In this document: positions 11,576 to 22,449 of the stretch, in pieces
How the letters are laid out: each line of letters starts with the position of its first letter
Position numbering within the stretch: the first letter of the stretch is position 1
Origin: Costus lasius
Lineage: Eukaryota > Streptophyta > Magnoliopsida > Zingiberales > Costaceae
Assembly: GCA_027563935.2 (NCBI GenBank)
Contig: CM050448.1
Span: 124,077,493-124,141,492 of the forward strand
DNA length: 64,000 nucleotides
Direction of reading: 5' to 3'
Program-made: the position numbers and the translations under genes
The notes under the pieces: model-generated
The model's database searches: none
What the model was told of the DNA's origin: nothing
Seen by the model: only the letters and a program-made list of their open reading frames with translations

Positions 11576-13071
11576 ATGGTGAAGTTTTCGAGGGAGTTGG
11601 AGGCGCAGCTGATCCCGGAATGGAAGGACGCCTTCGTCGACTACCGCCAGCTCAAGAAACACGTCAAGAAGATCAAGCTCTCCCTCCTCCGTTCCTCTCT
11701 CCCGTCCTCCTCCTCCGACCAGCACCACCAGGGAAGCGACGACTGCGACGGCGGCGGTAGTGGCTCCTTCGGCTTCTCCTTGTTTGATCCCATTCGCGCA
11801 TTCTTCTCCGCCCGCCGAGAGAATGATCCCGTCCCGGTAATCATCGATTGAATCGCGCGTTTGATTTGATTTCTTCCCCGCCCTGGTTTGCTTCGGCTTT
11901 CGACGCAAGCTAGGGAAGCAGAGGAGGCGATGAAATGGGGAAAAGATGACGCTTTTGATGTTAAAAGGCGGCGGTTTCTTTCGCCTTCACGCTATTTATC
12001 GCGATATTCATCTGATTGCGGAAAGTGTTTGCTTTAATCCTCCTCACGAGAACATCGTGATGTTTGTAGAAACGAATGATTCACTGATTAAACCACCGCA
12101 TCTATTTCGGTTGCTAACAGATCAATAATATTCACACCAAAGGTGTGAAATTTGTAGTTCTACTAACTCTCGCTCTGTTTTTTTTTTTCCAATTTTTTTG
12201 CAGACGGATGAGGAAAATCTGTTCGAAATGTCTCTCGTCCAGTCAAGAGAAGATGAGGTACTTAGATATTTTTATTGAATTCTTCAGATTCGTTTCTCTT
12301 GTATTATTTATCATGATTCGACTAATGAAAATTGGTGCGGGAGAGAAGGTGAAGGAGTTCTTCGAGAAGCTGCAGAAGGAATTGGAGAAAGTGAACGACT
12401 TCTACTCCACCAAAGAAAGCGAGTTCTGCGAGCGCGGCGAGATTCTGAGCAAGCAGCTCCAGATTCTTCTCGACCTCAAGCAGCTGTTGCACGAGCACCG
12501 CCGCTTTCGCCGCCACCGCAAATGCGGCACCCCGCTCTCCCCTGGCGGCGGCAGCGTGACCTCTCTGCTCAGCAACTCCTCCTCCTTCTCCGGTGAGAAA
12601 AGCCACGTTTAATTATTTAACTAATTTAGATGCGGGGCGAGCGCGATTGTTGATGCGTAGAATTAATCAACGGCAGAGGCAGAGAGCCCTGCGGCCGGAG
12701 CAGGGGAGCGGCCGACGGGGCTGAGTGAGGAAGCCATCATAGAGACGCTTGAGCGGAACGGCGTGAGCTTCGTGGGCTTGGGGATGGTGAAGGGAAAGGT
12801 TAAGAAGCTGGGCTCAGGAAACAAGCTGCGGGCAGCACCATCGTTGCGGATCGACATCCCGCCGACGACACCAGCGCGGGCCATCTCCATGGTGTGGGAG
12901 GACCTGGTCAACAGCTCCCGGAAGGAGGGCTCCGGTGGCGGCGGAGACTACGTGAACAGGAAGAAGCTGCAGCGCGCGGAGAAGATGATAAGAGAGGCGT
13001 TCGTGCAGCTCTACAGAGGCCTCGGCCTGCTCAAGACCTACTGGTCCATTTTCCTCATATTAAAAAATTAA
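11576..13071 (+). pseudogene. PHO1-like SPX-domain gene, 3'-truncated
   Basis: Four exons fit GT-AG rules and keep frame: 11576-11836, 12204-12257, 12349-12592 and 12677-13071, joining to 317 codons. Exon 1 begins [20 protein letters not shown] with the [12 protein letters not shown] basic helix of SPX domains, which sense inositol pyrophosphates. Exon 3 carries KEFFEKLQKELEKVNDFY. Exon 4 reaches the late SPX motif LYRGLGLLKTY. PHO1 family phosphate exporters continue with the KKFDK lysine cluster, membrane helices and a C-terminal EXS domain, about 750-800 aa in all. Here homology stops at 13041, ten nonmatching residues and a stop follow, and a retroelement gag fragment begins. It is therefore probably a truncated pseudogene. 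An exon boundary at 13041 with the rest displaced is less likely, since no donor GT fits the expected codons. Confidence 0.85.
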
Positions 13072-13074
13072 CAA

Positions 13075-13970
13075 TTACAAATTTTTGGGATATGGAGCGT
13101 TTAGCCCTAACGCAAGTATCGCAATCAGCAGCGGCACTGGTGGAATAGGAGGCTCCCAAACCGAGGATGCGCGTGCCTGACCTAGCGACGTTCGGGGGGG
13201 GGGGGGGGCTTGATCGTCCAGAGAGGTCGAAAACTTTATTTAAGATATGGAGCAATTGTTTTCAGCTAACCATATCTCTGTAGGAGATCGAGTGCAAGTG
13301 TGCATCGCCTATCTCACAGGCGACGCGAAACTTTGGTGGCGAACCAAAGTCGGCTCTACATCAGGGACTACTAGCTGGACTTGGGAAACTTTTCGTGAGG
13401 AACTGCGGCGGCAGTTTCTTCCCAGAAACTCGGCGGATCAGGCGCGTGGCAAACTGGATCGGCTGAGGCATACAGGCTCGATCCAGGAGTACGTTAGGGC
13501 TTTCTCCACTTTGATGCTGGAGCTTCCAGGCATGGCAGAGGACGATAGGAGGTATTTCTTCCTCCGGGGCCTTCAGCCATGGGCAGAAACGGAGGTCCGA
13601 CATCGCGAACCGGTTGACTGGAGGGCGGCTGCAGCGGTGGCTGAATCTCTGGTGGATAATAGAAGTTTCAAACCAGCACCACCAAAGAAATCCAGGACGC
13701 CACCAAAGCGCGGCTCCCCACGGACACTGCCAAGAGCTAGAGTTCCAGAGTGGGGTAGGCCCTTTCACCGGCAGAACAAGGGTTCACCGGGACCACGGGA
13801 GCAAAAGCCACAAGGTTGTTTCTGGTGCGGCGGTCCTCACTGGGTAAAGGATTACCCCAGCAAGCAAAAGCTCATGGCAATAGCAGCGCAGGATCCAGTC
13901 GAGGAGGCTGAAGAAACCGAACAACCGCGGATTGGATCACTGCAGGTAGTTCCACACATGGCTAAACCAT
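13075..13970 (+). mobile_element. Ty3/gypsy gag fragment
   Basis: An ORF from 13247 (268 codons) shows a retrotransposon Gag domain: LTGDAKLWWRTK, then TWETFREELRRQFLP and an RGLQPW stretch. It ends with a zinc knuckle, CFWCGGPHWVKDYP, in which the last cysteine of the C-x2-C-x3-H-x4-C pattern has become Tyr (TGC to TAC type change). Upstream, 13085-13245 reads as the start of Gag (RMRVPDLATF) but is interrupted by a run of G at 13192-13208 and a stop. No LTR, protease or RT accompanies it. After about 13945 the sequence changes to a different repeat. Confidence 0.8.
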
Positions 13971-14721
13971 ATGATGTAGAAACACATATATATATCATTC
14001 ATAACTATGTAACTATGAAATATCAATCTAATGGAAAGAGCGCAATAAAGTAAATCAGTAAGACGTTCATAACCAAACGGTAATGCTAAACCATATGATG
14101 TCTCCTAATCAATCAGTAGGCACCTTAATCAAAGGATAAGAAAAGATCCCTACCATATCACTATAAGTATGACCTATCCCAATCTCGTGTCCAAGTGAAT
14201 CCTGTTCTTCCGAGTTTGGAGTCCTCACAATGAAATAAAATACATGTGTATTATTCTTCCTGTTAATTCATTTTATAAACAATATATTTATTTATTTTAA
14301 TTTTTTTATTTACTTTTATGGTTAATTATTGATGTTCATACTATCTAATCATCTACTATTTATCAGCAGTTATTAGTGTATTTTAAGCATATATTTTGTC
14401 TAAGATTATAAACATGTAAGATTTATTACTTAATTAACGAACATTATAGAATATGTACTAATCTCATCCACAGCACGATAGACGTTGCTGAAAAGTTCAC
14501 CGAAAAGTTTGCCTAAACCATACTTCATCTTCGACACTGGCAACCCTTTTCCAAACAGAAAAATGTTGTGCCACGAAGCTCATCGGAGCAGCAAGAAGCC
14601 ACATCAACGGACCTTGTCGAACCTTTGCTAGAAACCCACCAGAATCTACAAGAACCACCTTAGAACCGGATGAAATAGATAGCAACCAGCTAGGACTTCA
14701 TGGCCAACCTCGCTAGGGAAG

Positions 14722-17330
14722 AGAAGTGATAGGGCCTCGACAGGCTGCTACCGCAAGTGCACGGTCTATCGCGTAATATAACAAGATCGAACTCACAAGG
14801 ACTAGGGTCAAGTACTAACTGATCAGTCAACTAGTAGCTAGGTTAATGATTAATGAAGAAAATGGCTAATATCCTACAGCAAGTAATTGAACTAAAACGA
14901 ATTAAGAACAAGCAACGCAGAAAGCAAAGCAAATGGGGTTTTAAAATTATGAGAGAGGATCGGGGCTTTAGGTTTCACCACACTGAAGCATGAAGATATA
15001 TCAAGACTTGATATTCTAATTAAGTTTTATCTAAGTTCTCAAGGTAATCCTTCCTAGGGTACAGAAGCACTCCCTCTCAGGACACGGTCCGGTATCCGAC
15101 TTAACCCAAGTCTCCTACTCTCGTGGCTTACTGGGTTAAGTCAGATCCAATGGGATCTATGAAGGACTAGGGATCCTCAGGTGATTTCGAGTGCTCTCGC
15201 AACACGAAATTACCAGTCAAGTCTAAGGGATTCCGATGACTGTGGTTCACCTCTCAGTCCTTCCCACAGCATCTAGGACATACATACATATGGCCAGTAC
15301 ATAAACATGAATGAAAACATCCTAGACATGAATAAGAACAAAGATAAATAGAGAAATATATATATCAAGTCATAACATTCAACATTCATACAGTGGGCTA
15401 CGCCCAAACCCCGAAAAGAGAGTTTACGCTACAAGATTCATCGTTGAATACACAAAATCTCTCATAATGATTAATCAAACCAAAGGGAAGGGTAGATCCT
15501 TGATGGAAGAAGGCCAAGCACAAAGATCCACGCCGGAACGATGAAGAAAATGAGCCGGAATAGTGTTGTCGCCACCAAAAATCGCCCCAAAACCCTAGGT
15601 CTGGGCCCTTTTGCTTCGTTCTCCCCAACCACGTGACCAAATCTGGTGATTCTAATCCCAAAACGTGCGTATCCAAGTTGGGAAGGTCTACCTAAAATTT
15701 TGTTCAATTCCGAGTCAGAAATAGAAAGTTATGGCTGAAATACCGAGAACCTATCGAAGCTGCGTGAGGCGATGCACGACCGTGTATCGGTGCACGGGCA
15801 CGCCCGTGCACGGCTCGGTTAAGATTATTCTGATGACTTACGATGCACGGCCGTGTATGGATGCACACCCATGGCCGTGCACTGTGTAGAAGGCTCCGTT
15901 TGAGCTAAAATTTGGCGTGTAGCTTCGTCTCATCATGAGAAATCGTCTCATACCTTCAGATTCTCCAAATTCCATCAATTTTGAGGCAAAAAACCTACAT
16001 TTTCATAAAACAAGGGAAAAGTGAAGACTCTGAAGAATATGAAGCATTTGAGTGCATAAATGAGACAAAACATACATTTTACTCTAAAATAATAATAGAA
16101 TTAAGTCACGAAATATCATATATTTGCATGTCATCAAAATACATCGGACTTAAAGTTTTGCTTGTCCTCAAGCAATTGAATTGTCTAGAACACAGTGATG
16201 ATATGGAATAGGGAATCTCAAATAGTTCAACTAGGTCTAATAAGGTTATTGGTTAAACACAACAAGTCTTCTGGTTATAATGTAGTATGGAAAACAAATT
16301 AAACCAATTATCATGGATACAATCTATAGAACATGCAAAGTTACATTTACCAAAAACCTTTACAGTGCATCCCACAGCAATGATATGATTGATCAACTAT
16401 GCATAACACTGTGTACTAAGTCATGGGAGAATAGCATCAGTACCACATAGTCCCTATGTGGTGCATTTTTTCTTTTTGAAGAGAAACAAGCAATGACAGT
16501 GCCAAGTGCCAAGCTTTGCTTCGGTACCACTGTCATTGATGAAAACTTTCTTATTTCATTTTGATGCAAAGAATGGTGCCAAGTGGATGTACAATGTGCA
16601 GTGTACAAGAACACTTCGGTACCACCATTATTATTTCTAACCCCAATGACAAAGTGCACAAAGAAAGTAAAGATAGAAACCAGAGGCAATCACGTTCTAC
16701 ACTTGAGATGCATATCAAGGTTAAGGTAAAGTAACAAGCATACTTTTCAAGATTCTACCAACAATGAATCAGGTTAATTACATCATTCAACTATAGTAAA
16801 CCAAAGAATCATATGTGCAAACCATAACCATCATAAACCATAGGCAAATAAAAGTCAAGATTCCCATCCCGAGTAGCCAAGTAATCATAGAACAATGCAA
16901 TACTAGAAGACAAAGCAAATAGCATGAAGAGAGGGGTTGGGCAAGACACAGAAGATGTTGATATAGTTAAAGCAAATAAAGCATGCAAACTAATATAAGC
17001 TGACCAAAGAAAACTAATAATCAATAACTAAAGAAAACTACTGGAAAAAACAGAAAGCTGACCAAGTGATGGGTGAAACCAATGATGCTCATCCCCAGCG
17101 CCGACGCAGTCTCGCCTGAAGGTCATGCACAGACTCCAAGAGAGAAGACTGCACTCATCCCTGGCGCTCAACCTTAGTCTCAAGATGCTGAATCGCTCAT
17201 TTCCTTCATCGACGGAAAGATGAGTTTCTTGCTGGGCGTCTCGGACAAAGCGGATCATAGTCTCAATGCAGTCGAAAATAATAATAGAATTAAGTCACGA
17301 AATATCATATATTTGCATGTCATCAAGAAG
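14722..17330 (-). mobile_element. Nested Ty3/gypsy element with TSD agaag
   Basis: The boundaries are exact. agaag at 14722-14726 and 17326-17330 flank the insertion, and the paralogous uninterrupted sequence is at about 45945-45965. On the minus strand the LTR starts TGATGACATG and ends GGCCCTATCA. One full LTR is 14727-16136. The other is reduced to its first 51 bases (17275-17325). Beside the full LTR, minus-strand TTGCTTGAGGACAAGCAAAA is a purine-rich stretch typical of Athila/Tat-like elements near the 3' LTR. The 1.1-kb interior has no recognisable pol. This is a deletion derivative. Confidence 0.82.
14727..16136 (-). repeat. 3' LTR of the nested gypsy element
   Basis: A 1410-bp LTR in minus orientation, repeating its terminal 51 bases at 17275-17325. 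It contains palindromic gcacggccgtgcat-type words near 15770-15890, often seen in Athila/Tat LTR leaders. Confidence 0.75.
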
Positions 17331-17639
17331 CGATACCCAAAGTTAGCATTTCAGCCCTCGTTTCGTTCAACCACGTCTTGTCAGCTGAAGAAACGGAAGA
17401 AGAGGGAGGAGTTAGCCAATGTCTGCGGCAACTTATCACCAAAGCATGTCTTCGAAGCTGGTGGGTGTCATCGATGTTAGCTCGCCGGACAAGTGAGGGA
17501 AAGGGGAGAGATGCAGTTACAGAAGCGAGGTGGGTGAGGGGACAAAAATGGAGAGAGAGATGCATGAGGGACAGAATTGCATGAAAGAGAAATGGGGAGA
17601 GAGGAGCTCGAACTTCGCGGACCTAATAAATAGAATGAT

Positions 17640-17920
17640 GAGATGCAATCACTGGACATGAGGACATCCTGCACCGACATGGTTTTTACTTTAGCACTTG
17701 TATGCTTAGTTGAGGCTCTTCAGTGGTGTACTGATATTTTTGTTATGATGGCTATAGTTATTGTATCTAGGGTTCTATGCAAAAGTTTAGGGGGACTACA
17801 AAATTTTTTCTTTTGGTACCCTCCAAGTATTAAAGCCCTCATTTTCCAAAAGCTTATTCAAAATATTGTAATTTTTTATATTAATAAAATTTATTACTTG
17901 CCGTTAGAAAAAAAAATAGG
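17640..17920 (+). repeat. LINE-like 3' tail within the element
   Basis: Plus strand ends aataaaatttattacttgcc followed by a short A-run. The same tail occurs at 46290-46575. An AATAAA-like signal about 25 bases before an A tract is typical of plant LINE 3' ends, but here it lies inside the LTR-like element. It could be an older LINE insertion or the element's own sequence. Confidence 0.35.
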
Positions 17921-18035
17921 GAGAGAGAAAAAGGAGTGAGAGAGAAAAAGGAGTTGGGATGCGACGAGACAAAGCTGTTTTGTCCCATCAATCCATTTAA
18001 ATAATTATTTTTTTTATTTTAATTATGGAGTTAAC

Positions 18036-19096
18036 AGTTGTTGCTACCGTGATCATTATTATTATCATTAACACCGTGATCATTAGCATCATCAACAACA
18101 TATCTTCATTATTAACATCATGTAATCGTTAACAACAACATCAACATCATCCCCATTCATTGGTAGGATGGGAATAAACGATGTGTAATTTGGTACCAAG
18201 CGAACTATTTTAGTGGATGACTGCAGTCCAAGCGCCACGAATGCTTCTTGAGGATGTTCATCGAAGCCTCGAGACCAATTGGTCAGCTTGAAGACAAGAA
18301 ATGCTTCATAGGTTGTGTTTTGAGTGGGAATGTTGCTCTGGATCGTGCCACGAATATCCAACCAGCATACAACGATCAGCCTTGCAGCCTCTGAAAACCT
18401 GAGACGTATATGAATTGAGCAAAATTGGTCGACTATCACTATGCTAACTTTAGTTGTGTCTGCAAAATTAGGAGGGCGAGAAGAAGACTAGGAACGCCAA
18501 GCAGAATACCTTGAATCGGCGACAGGGATCCACCTCTAATACTCGGGCGTCCCAATCCAAGCTATCGCGTTCGGGCAGGAAGCATGAAGCACTTAGCCCA
18601 ACTCGGCTTTTCCAAACGTACACCCTGAAAAACCAACCCAAATATCAAGATTAACTAATTACCCATCCGATCTTGCCACCCGAAACACCCAGATTCAAGC
18701 ACAAAATGTTCTTCGTCGGGAATTTATGAATTTTCTTTTCAACCAAAAAGAATCCTTCGATGGAGAGGACGATCAAGGGAGAAAGAGTAGCAGTTTGCAC
18801 TAATAAAACCCTAGATTAATCATACCATCCTGCCGCCATCGAGAAGGACCCAATCGCGGAGGTGGAAGAAAAGGTCGCGCTTGGAAGAAGAGGGATCCAT
18901 CGGATCAGCAGAGCGATCTAGTAGAGACTGATAGTCGGGCGGTAGGAATCGTTCCCAGACTGTATCGGACCCGGCGGCGGAGCGGAAAGCGGAGGAGATG
19001 CCGGCGCAGAGGCAGGCATCTGGCGGCGAAGTGAGGGATATGATGTGCGTGATGCAGTCTTTAGGAAGGAAGCTGCCCGACGCCGAACTCTTCCAT
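18036..19096 (-). pseudogene. F-box/PP2-B-like gene, copy A, broken
   Basis: Three exons as in copy B: 19096-18826 (F-box), 18624-18509, and 18398-18036 (PP2). F-box proteins with a phloem-protein-2 lectin domain act as SCF ubiquitin-ligase adaptors. Damage: a 4-bp ggaa duplication at 19064-19071 shifts frame after about ten codons. Exon 2 lacks 4 bases where copy C encodes RTLTIAW and has Trp-to-TAG in the YWRW motif. The PP2 exon retains VCWLDIRG and TTYEAFLVFKL but loses its C-terminal third where the LTR-like element joins at 18035. It cannot make a normal product. It is the downstream partner of the NLR at 22389-25523. Confidence 0.82.
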
Positions 19097-22000
19097 TTGA
19101 TGTTGATCCGTTTCCAATCAAAGCATCATTTGTCACCTACTTAATCTACTGTTGATGTGGTGATGATGCATTGATGTTGATGAGGTGGCTACTTTCTTGA
19201 TGATGTGGCATAGAGGTGGCACGATGTCTTGGGAAAATAGAATGGCTTGTATAGTTACACATGCAATTCATCCTAGTCTACATTGCAGTCTATTACATGA
19301 TACTATAAAATTAAAATTAATTCTAAAAAAATAAAATTCTAAGCTACCTTAACTACAATGCAAGCTAATTATGCTTATAAATCAAAATGTCTTATAAGTC
19401 AAAATGCTAATCGAAATTAAACATGTGAAAATGTTATACAAGTCAACACGCAAGCAAAAGTCAAAAAATTGTCGTTGACTTGATAATTAAATTTGAACAT
19501 AAGTAGTGATTCTGATGGCAAGTCCACTATTTTCATTTAAATTTTTCTTTGTGAAAACCTTTATAGAGTTATTTTATAATATTTTTAAATTTTATATCAA
19601 TTCATATTATTTAGACCTTGAGTTACACTTTGTAAGATCATTTAGCCGTATGTTAGACAAAATTTAGTAAGGAAAAACTATTTTAATTCAAAAGGGCTAT
19701 AATTTTTTAAAAACAAAATTATTTTTAACACATTTATGAGGTGATTTTATTGATACATATGAGCATTATTTGAGTTTTGAAGAATAAATTTACTTTATTA
19801 TATCTTTTAATTTTATATGAGATCATGTAACATAATCTTAGCATGAGTAATGTGTTTTTACTTAAAAAAAACCATATTTATTTATTTTATTATTTTATTT
19901 TTTTTTCGAGGCCTTTATAGAAATATGCAATGTCCTATAAATTTTTGCAATTTATCAATAATGATTATGAGCTAATACATTTTTTATTTAAAATTTTACT
20001 ATATGCAATGCAAGCTGATTATGCTTATAAATCAAAATGTCTTATAAGTCAAAATGCTAATCTAAATAAAACATATCAAAAATGTCCTACACAAAAAAAT
20101 TGTCTTTGAGATGGGAAAATTGTAAAAAAATTATCTTAATGAATGCAAAAAACAATTTGATCATATAGTAAGAAAAAAAAAGTTATATTATGGGAAAGTG
20201 AATGTTTTTGACAAGGTAGCTGGTTGATAATATTTTGACTTAAATCCATGTCAAAAGAATACTAGAATTAATACTTTCCCACATTTAATTCCGTATACAA
20301 AATAAGAGAGAGAAGGGGGAATCAAAAACTTTCCCACATTCACCGAGAAGTGTTAGACTAAAGTTATAATTAGATATTAAGGTCGAGTAACATTATAAAT
20401 AATATTATTTATATATAGTCAACTATTTTTAATTACTCAATTACTTAATAACATTATAAATAATATTATCTATATATAGTGTGGTTATTTCACGCTCCTC
20501 GGTTGCAAAAAAAAAAGAAGATGGTCGACAATGTACGAAAGTCCTAATCATTGCATGCGGGGATGCGTGGCAATTGCTTGTACCAAGGTGCATGCGGGCG
20601 GCTCCGGCTACAGAGCGATTGCTTTGGTCGATCGCTTGACGAGGCAGAAGATGCATCGCCTGCCATGAGTCGGTCGTGAGGCGGCGCGCGGGTCTGAGCT
20701 TGCGCTTGTGTGGTGTGCGTGTAGAACTGGCGGCAAGCCGCAAACTGGGCAAACAGAGCAGCAGACGGGCTTGGTGTCCGCGAAAGCTGCGGGGCCTGGT
20801 GCTTTGGTATGAAATACGGCGAGGACTCAGCTTTTAATTTTTTAAAAAAATTTCATAATTTTTTTTTGTTGTGTATCATATTAAAAAAAAATCTGCTAGT
20901 GACAAACTGTCTATATGATATGTGCTACTAGAATTTTTATATATGTTTAGTAAATATTTAATTTTTCATATTTATTATTAGAATATTATTATATTTTTGG
21001 GCATAATTAATTAGAAGTAAATGCATAATTTTTTTTATGTTTTATTCATAATTTTTGTATATGTTTAGTAGATATTTAATTATGAATTATTAATGTCGCA
21101 CCACTAGAGAATGATAAATTAATAATTAAAATTTTATATCTTAAAAAAACTTGTTATATATACCCATGATCATAACATTAATAATTTTAAAAGGCTATAT
21201 TTATTTACTTATTTTAAAAAATAAATTTTAAACACATTCAGGAGGTGATTTTACTGATACATATGAGCATTTTTTTCAAAGAAGAAATTTACTTTATTGT
21301 ATATTTCAATTTTATATGAGATCTTTTCAGCCATCATGTAATGTAATGTTAGCATGAGTAATGTGTTTTACTTAAAAAGACAATATTTATAGAGATATGC
21401 AATGTCCTATAAATTTTATTTTAAATTTAAAAAATTTAAAAGTCAAGTTCCAACTCTATAACTTGGTAATAACAAATTATCATTCATACTAAGAGAACCA
21501 AATAGTAATATAACTTGGTAACAACAAATTATCATTCATTCTTGTGCTCCAGAAAGAAAACAAATACAGTATACATGGAGGAGAGGATGAAGGCTTTGCA
21601 CATTCAATTGAAAGGGGAACTGCATTAGAGCTCATCTAAATTTCATCTGCAAAACAAACAACGAAGTAGTCCTTTTAGAAATAAAATAAAATAAAATAGA
21701 TACTCTGCTGCTTGAGATGTTTATCTCTCCTAGTTAGAATTTACAATGATGCAGAGAAATTTACACACTGTTTTGATCCCTTCCGATGCAGCTTTGCTAC
21801 AAACACAAAAACAGAGAGAGACAATTGGAAATCCAACATTTGGTACAAACATAAAATCATATTTTATAACAGTTGAACGTTTAAATCCCATCTCAAAACA
21901 CAAGTTCAGATTTGGATTTCCTAATGCCACAAAGCTTCCAACAAATCCAACAATCATTTTCCACGAAATTTCAAAACCATAAAAATGGTCCAATTCAGTT

Positions 22001-22203
22001 CCGTTTACAAAAATAAGAGAGAGAGAGAAGGGGGATCTAATCAAAAATTTTCCCACATCCATCGAGAAAGCCATGAGATGCCAAATTGAAAACTCATTAT
22101 TGGCCAAAACAAAACACTGGATATAAAATGCAAGAAACAATGACGAAACTGAGAAATTGATAAAATCAAATAAACCATAAAATACTGGGGAATCAACTTG
22201 CCT
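19097..22203. repeat. Spacer of block A between F-box and NLR
   Basis: No gene is supported. Parts recur in the other blocks: 19130-19210 matches 37870-37950 and 47840-47920, and 21590-22200 matches 38770-39560, 48630-49240 and 58490-59090. It also contains internal duplications: 19340-19430 resembles 20001-20085, and 19725-19860 resembles 21230-21375. Bases 20835-21165 recur at 53740-53990. A GC-rich patch at 20540-20790 has a 103-codon minus ORF that I do not recognise. Confidence 0.6.
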
Positions 22204-22449
22204 TCACCAGTCGTGTCTGGAGACCGAGATACAGAAAAGCGATGTTGGAAATAAGAGCGTCACCACCTGGGATCCGACGGCCACGATACAAACGAAGGGA
22301 AAGGAAGCCGCCAAGGCAAGCTTATTGATTTTCTTTCTGCTCCGAGAACTAGGGCTGCACTTGTCAGTTTCCCCATTTTTAATCCAACTCAAACACTGCT
22401 GGTGGGGCCACGCTGACCGATGGCTTTTTGATAGGCTGAACTTTGCCAT
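22204..22449 (-). CDS. 81-codon ORF overlapping the NLR 3' end, copy 1
   Basis: Starts at ATG 22449 in a different frame from the NLR and ends with TGA at 22204. The predicted product has a basic patch (SRSRKK, about residues 35-40) followed by a long hydrophobic stretch (residues about 41-76) resembling a membrane anchor. The ORF is also ATG-to-stop and 81 codons long at 49245-49490 and 59096-59341. No known family is recognised. It may be an alternative 3' exon, an overlapping small ORF, or simply 3' UTR. Confidence 0.3.
   Translation of the reverse strand: MAKFSLSKSHRSAWPHQQCLSWIKNGETDKCSPSSRSRKKINKLALAASFPFVCIVAVGSQVVTLLFPTSLFCISVSRHDW

Larger units (their letters stand above)
13972..18035 (-). 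mobile_element. LTR-like element, left-truncated, copy in block A
   Basis: Bases 13972-14726 and 17331-18035 together match 45150-46695, the right two thirds of the 2.3-kb element inserted in the block-C F-box gene. The left third is missing and replaced by the gag fragment. Its right end, ttatggagttaaca, abuts PP2 exon sequence at 18036, as in the other copy. It is split by a younger LTR element (14727-17325). Confidence 0.7.

Noticed and set aside
11507..12911. Long minus-strand ORFs opposite the PHO1-like exons
   Set aside because: Shadows of GC-rich SPX exons. The plus strand has the conserved motifs and splice sites.
13072..18035. Missing 3' exons of the PHO1-like gene
   Set aside because: No EXS or lysine-cluster sequence is seen in any frame. 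The stretch is retroelement sequence.
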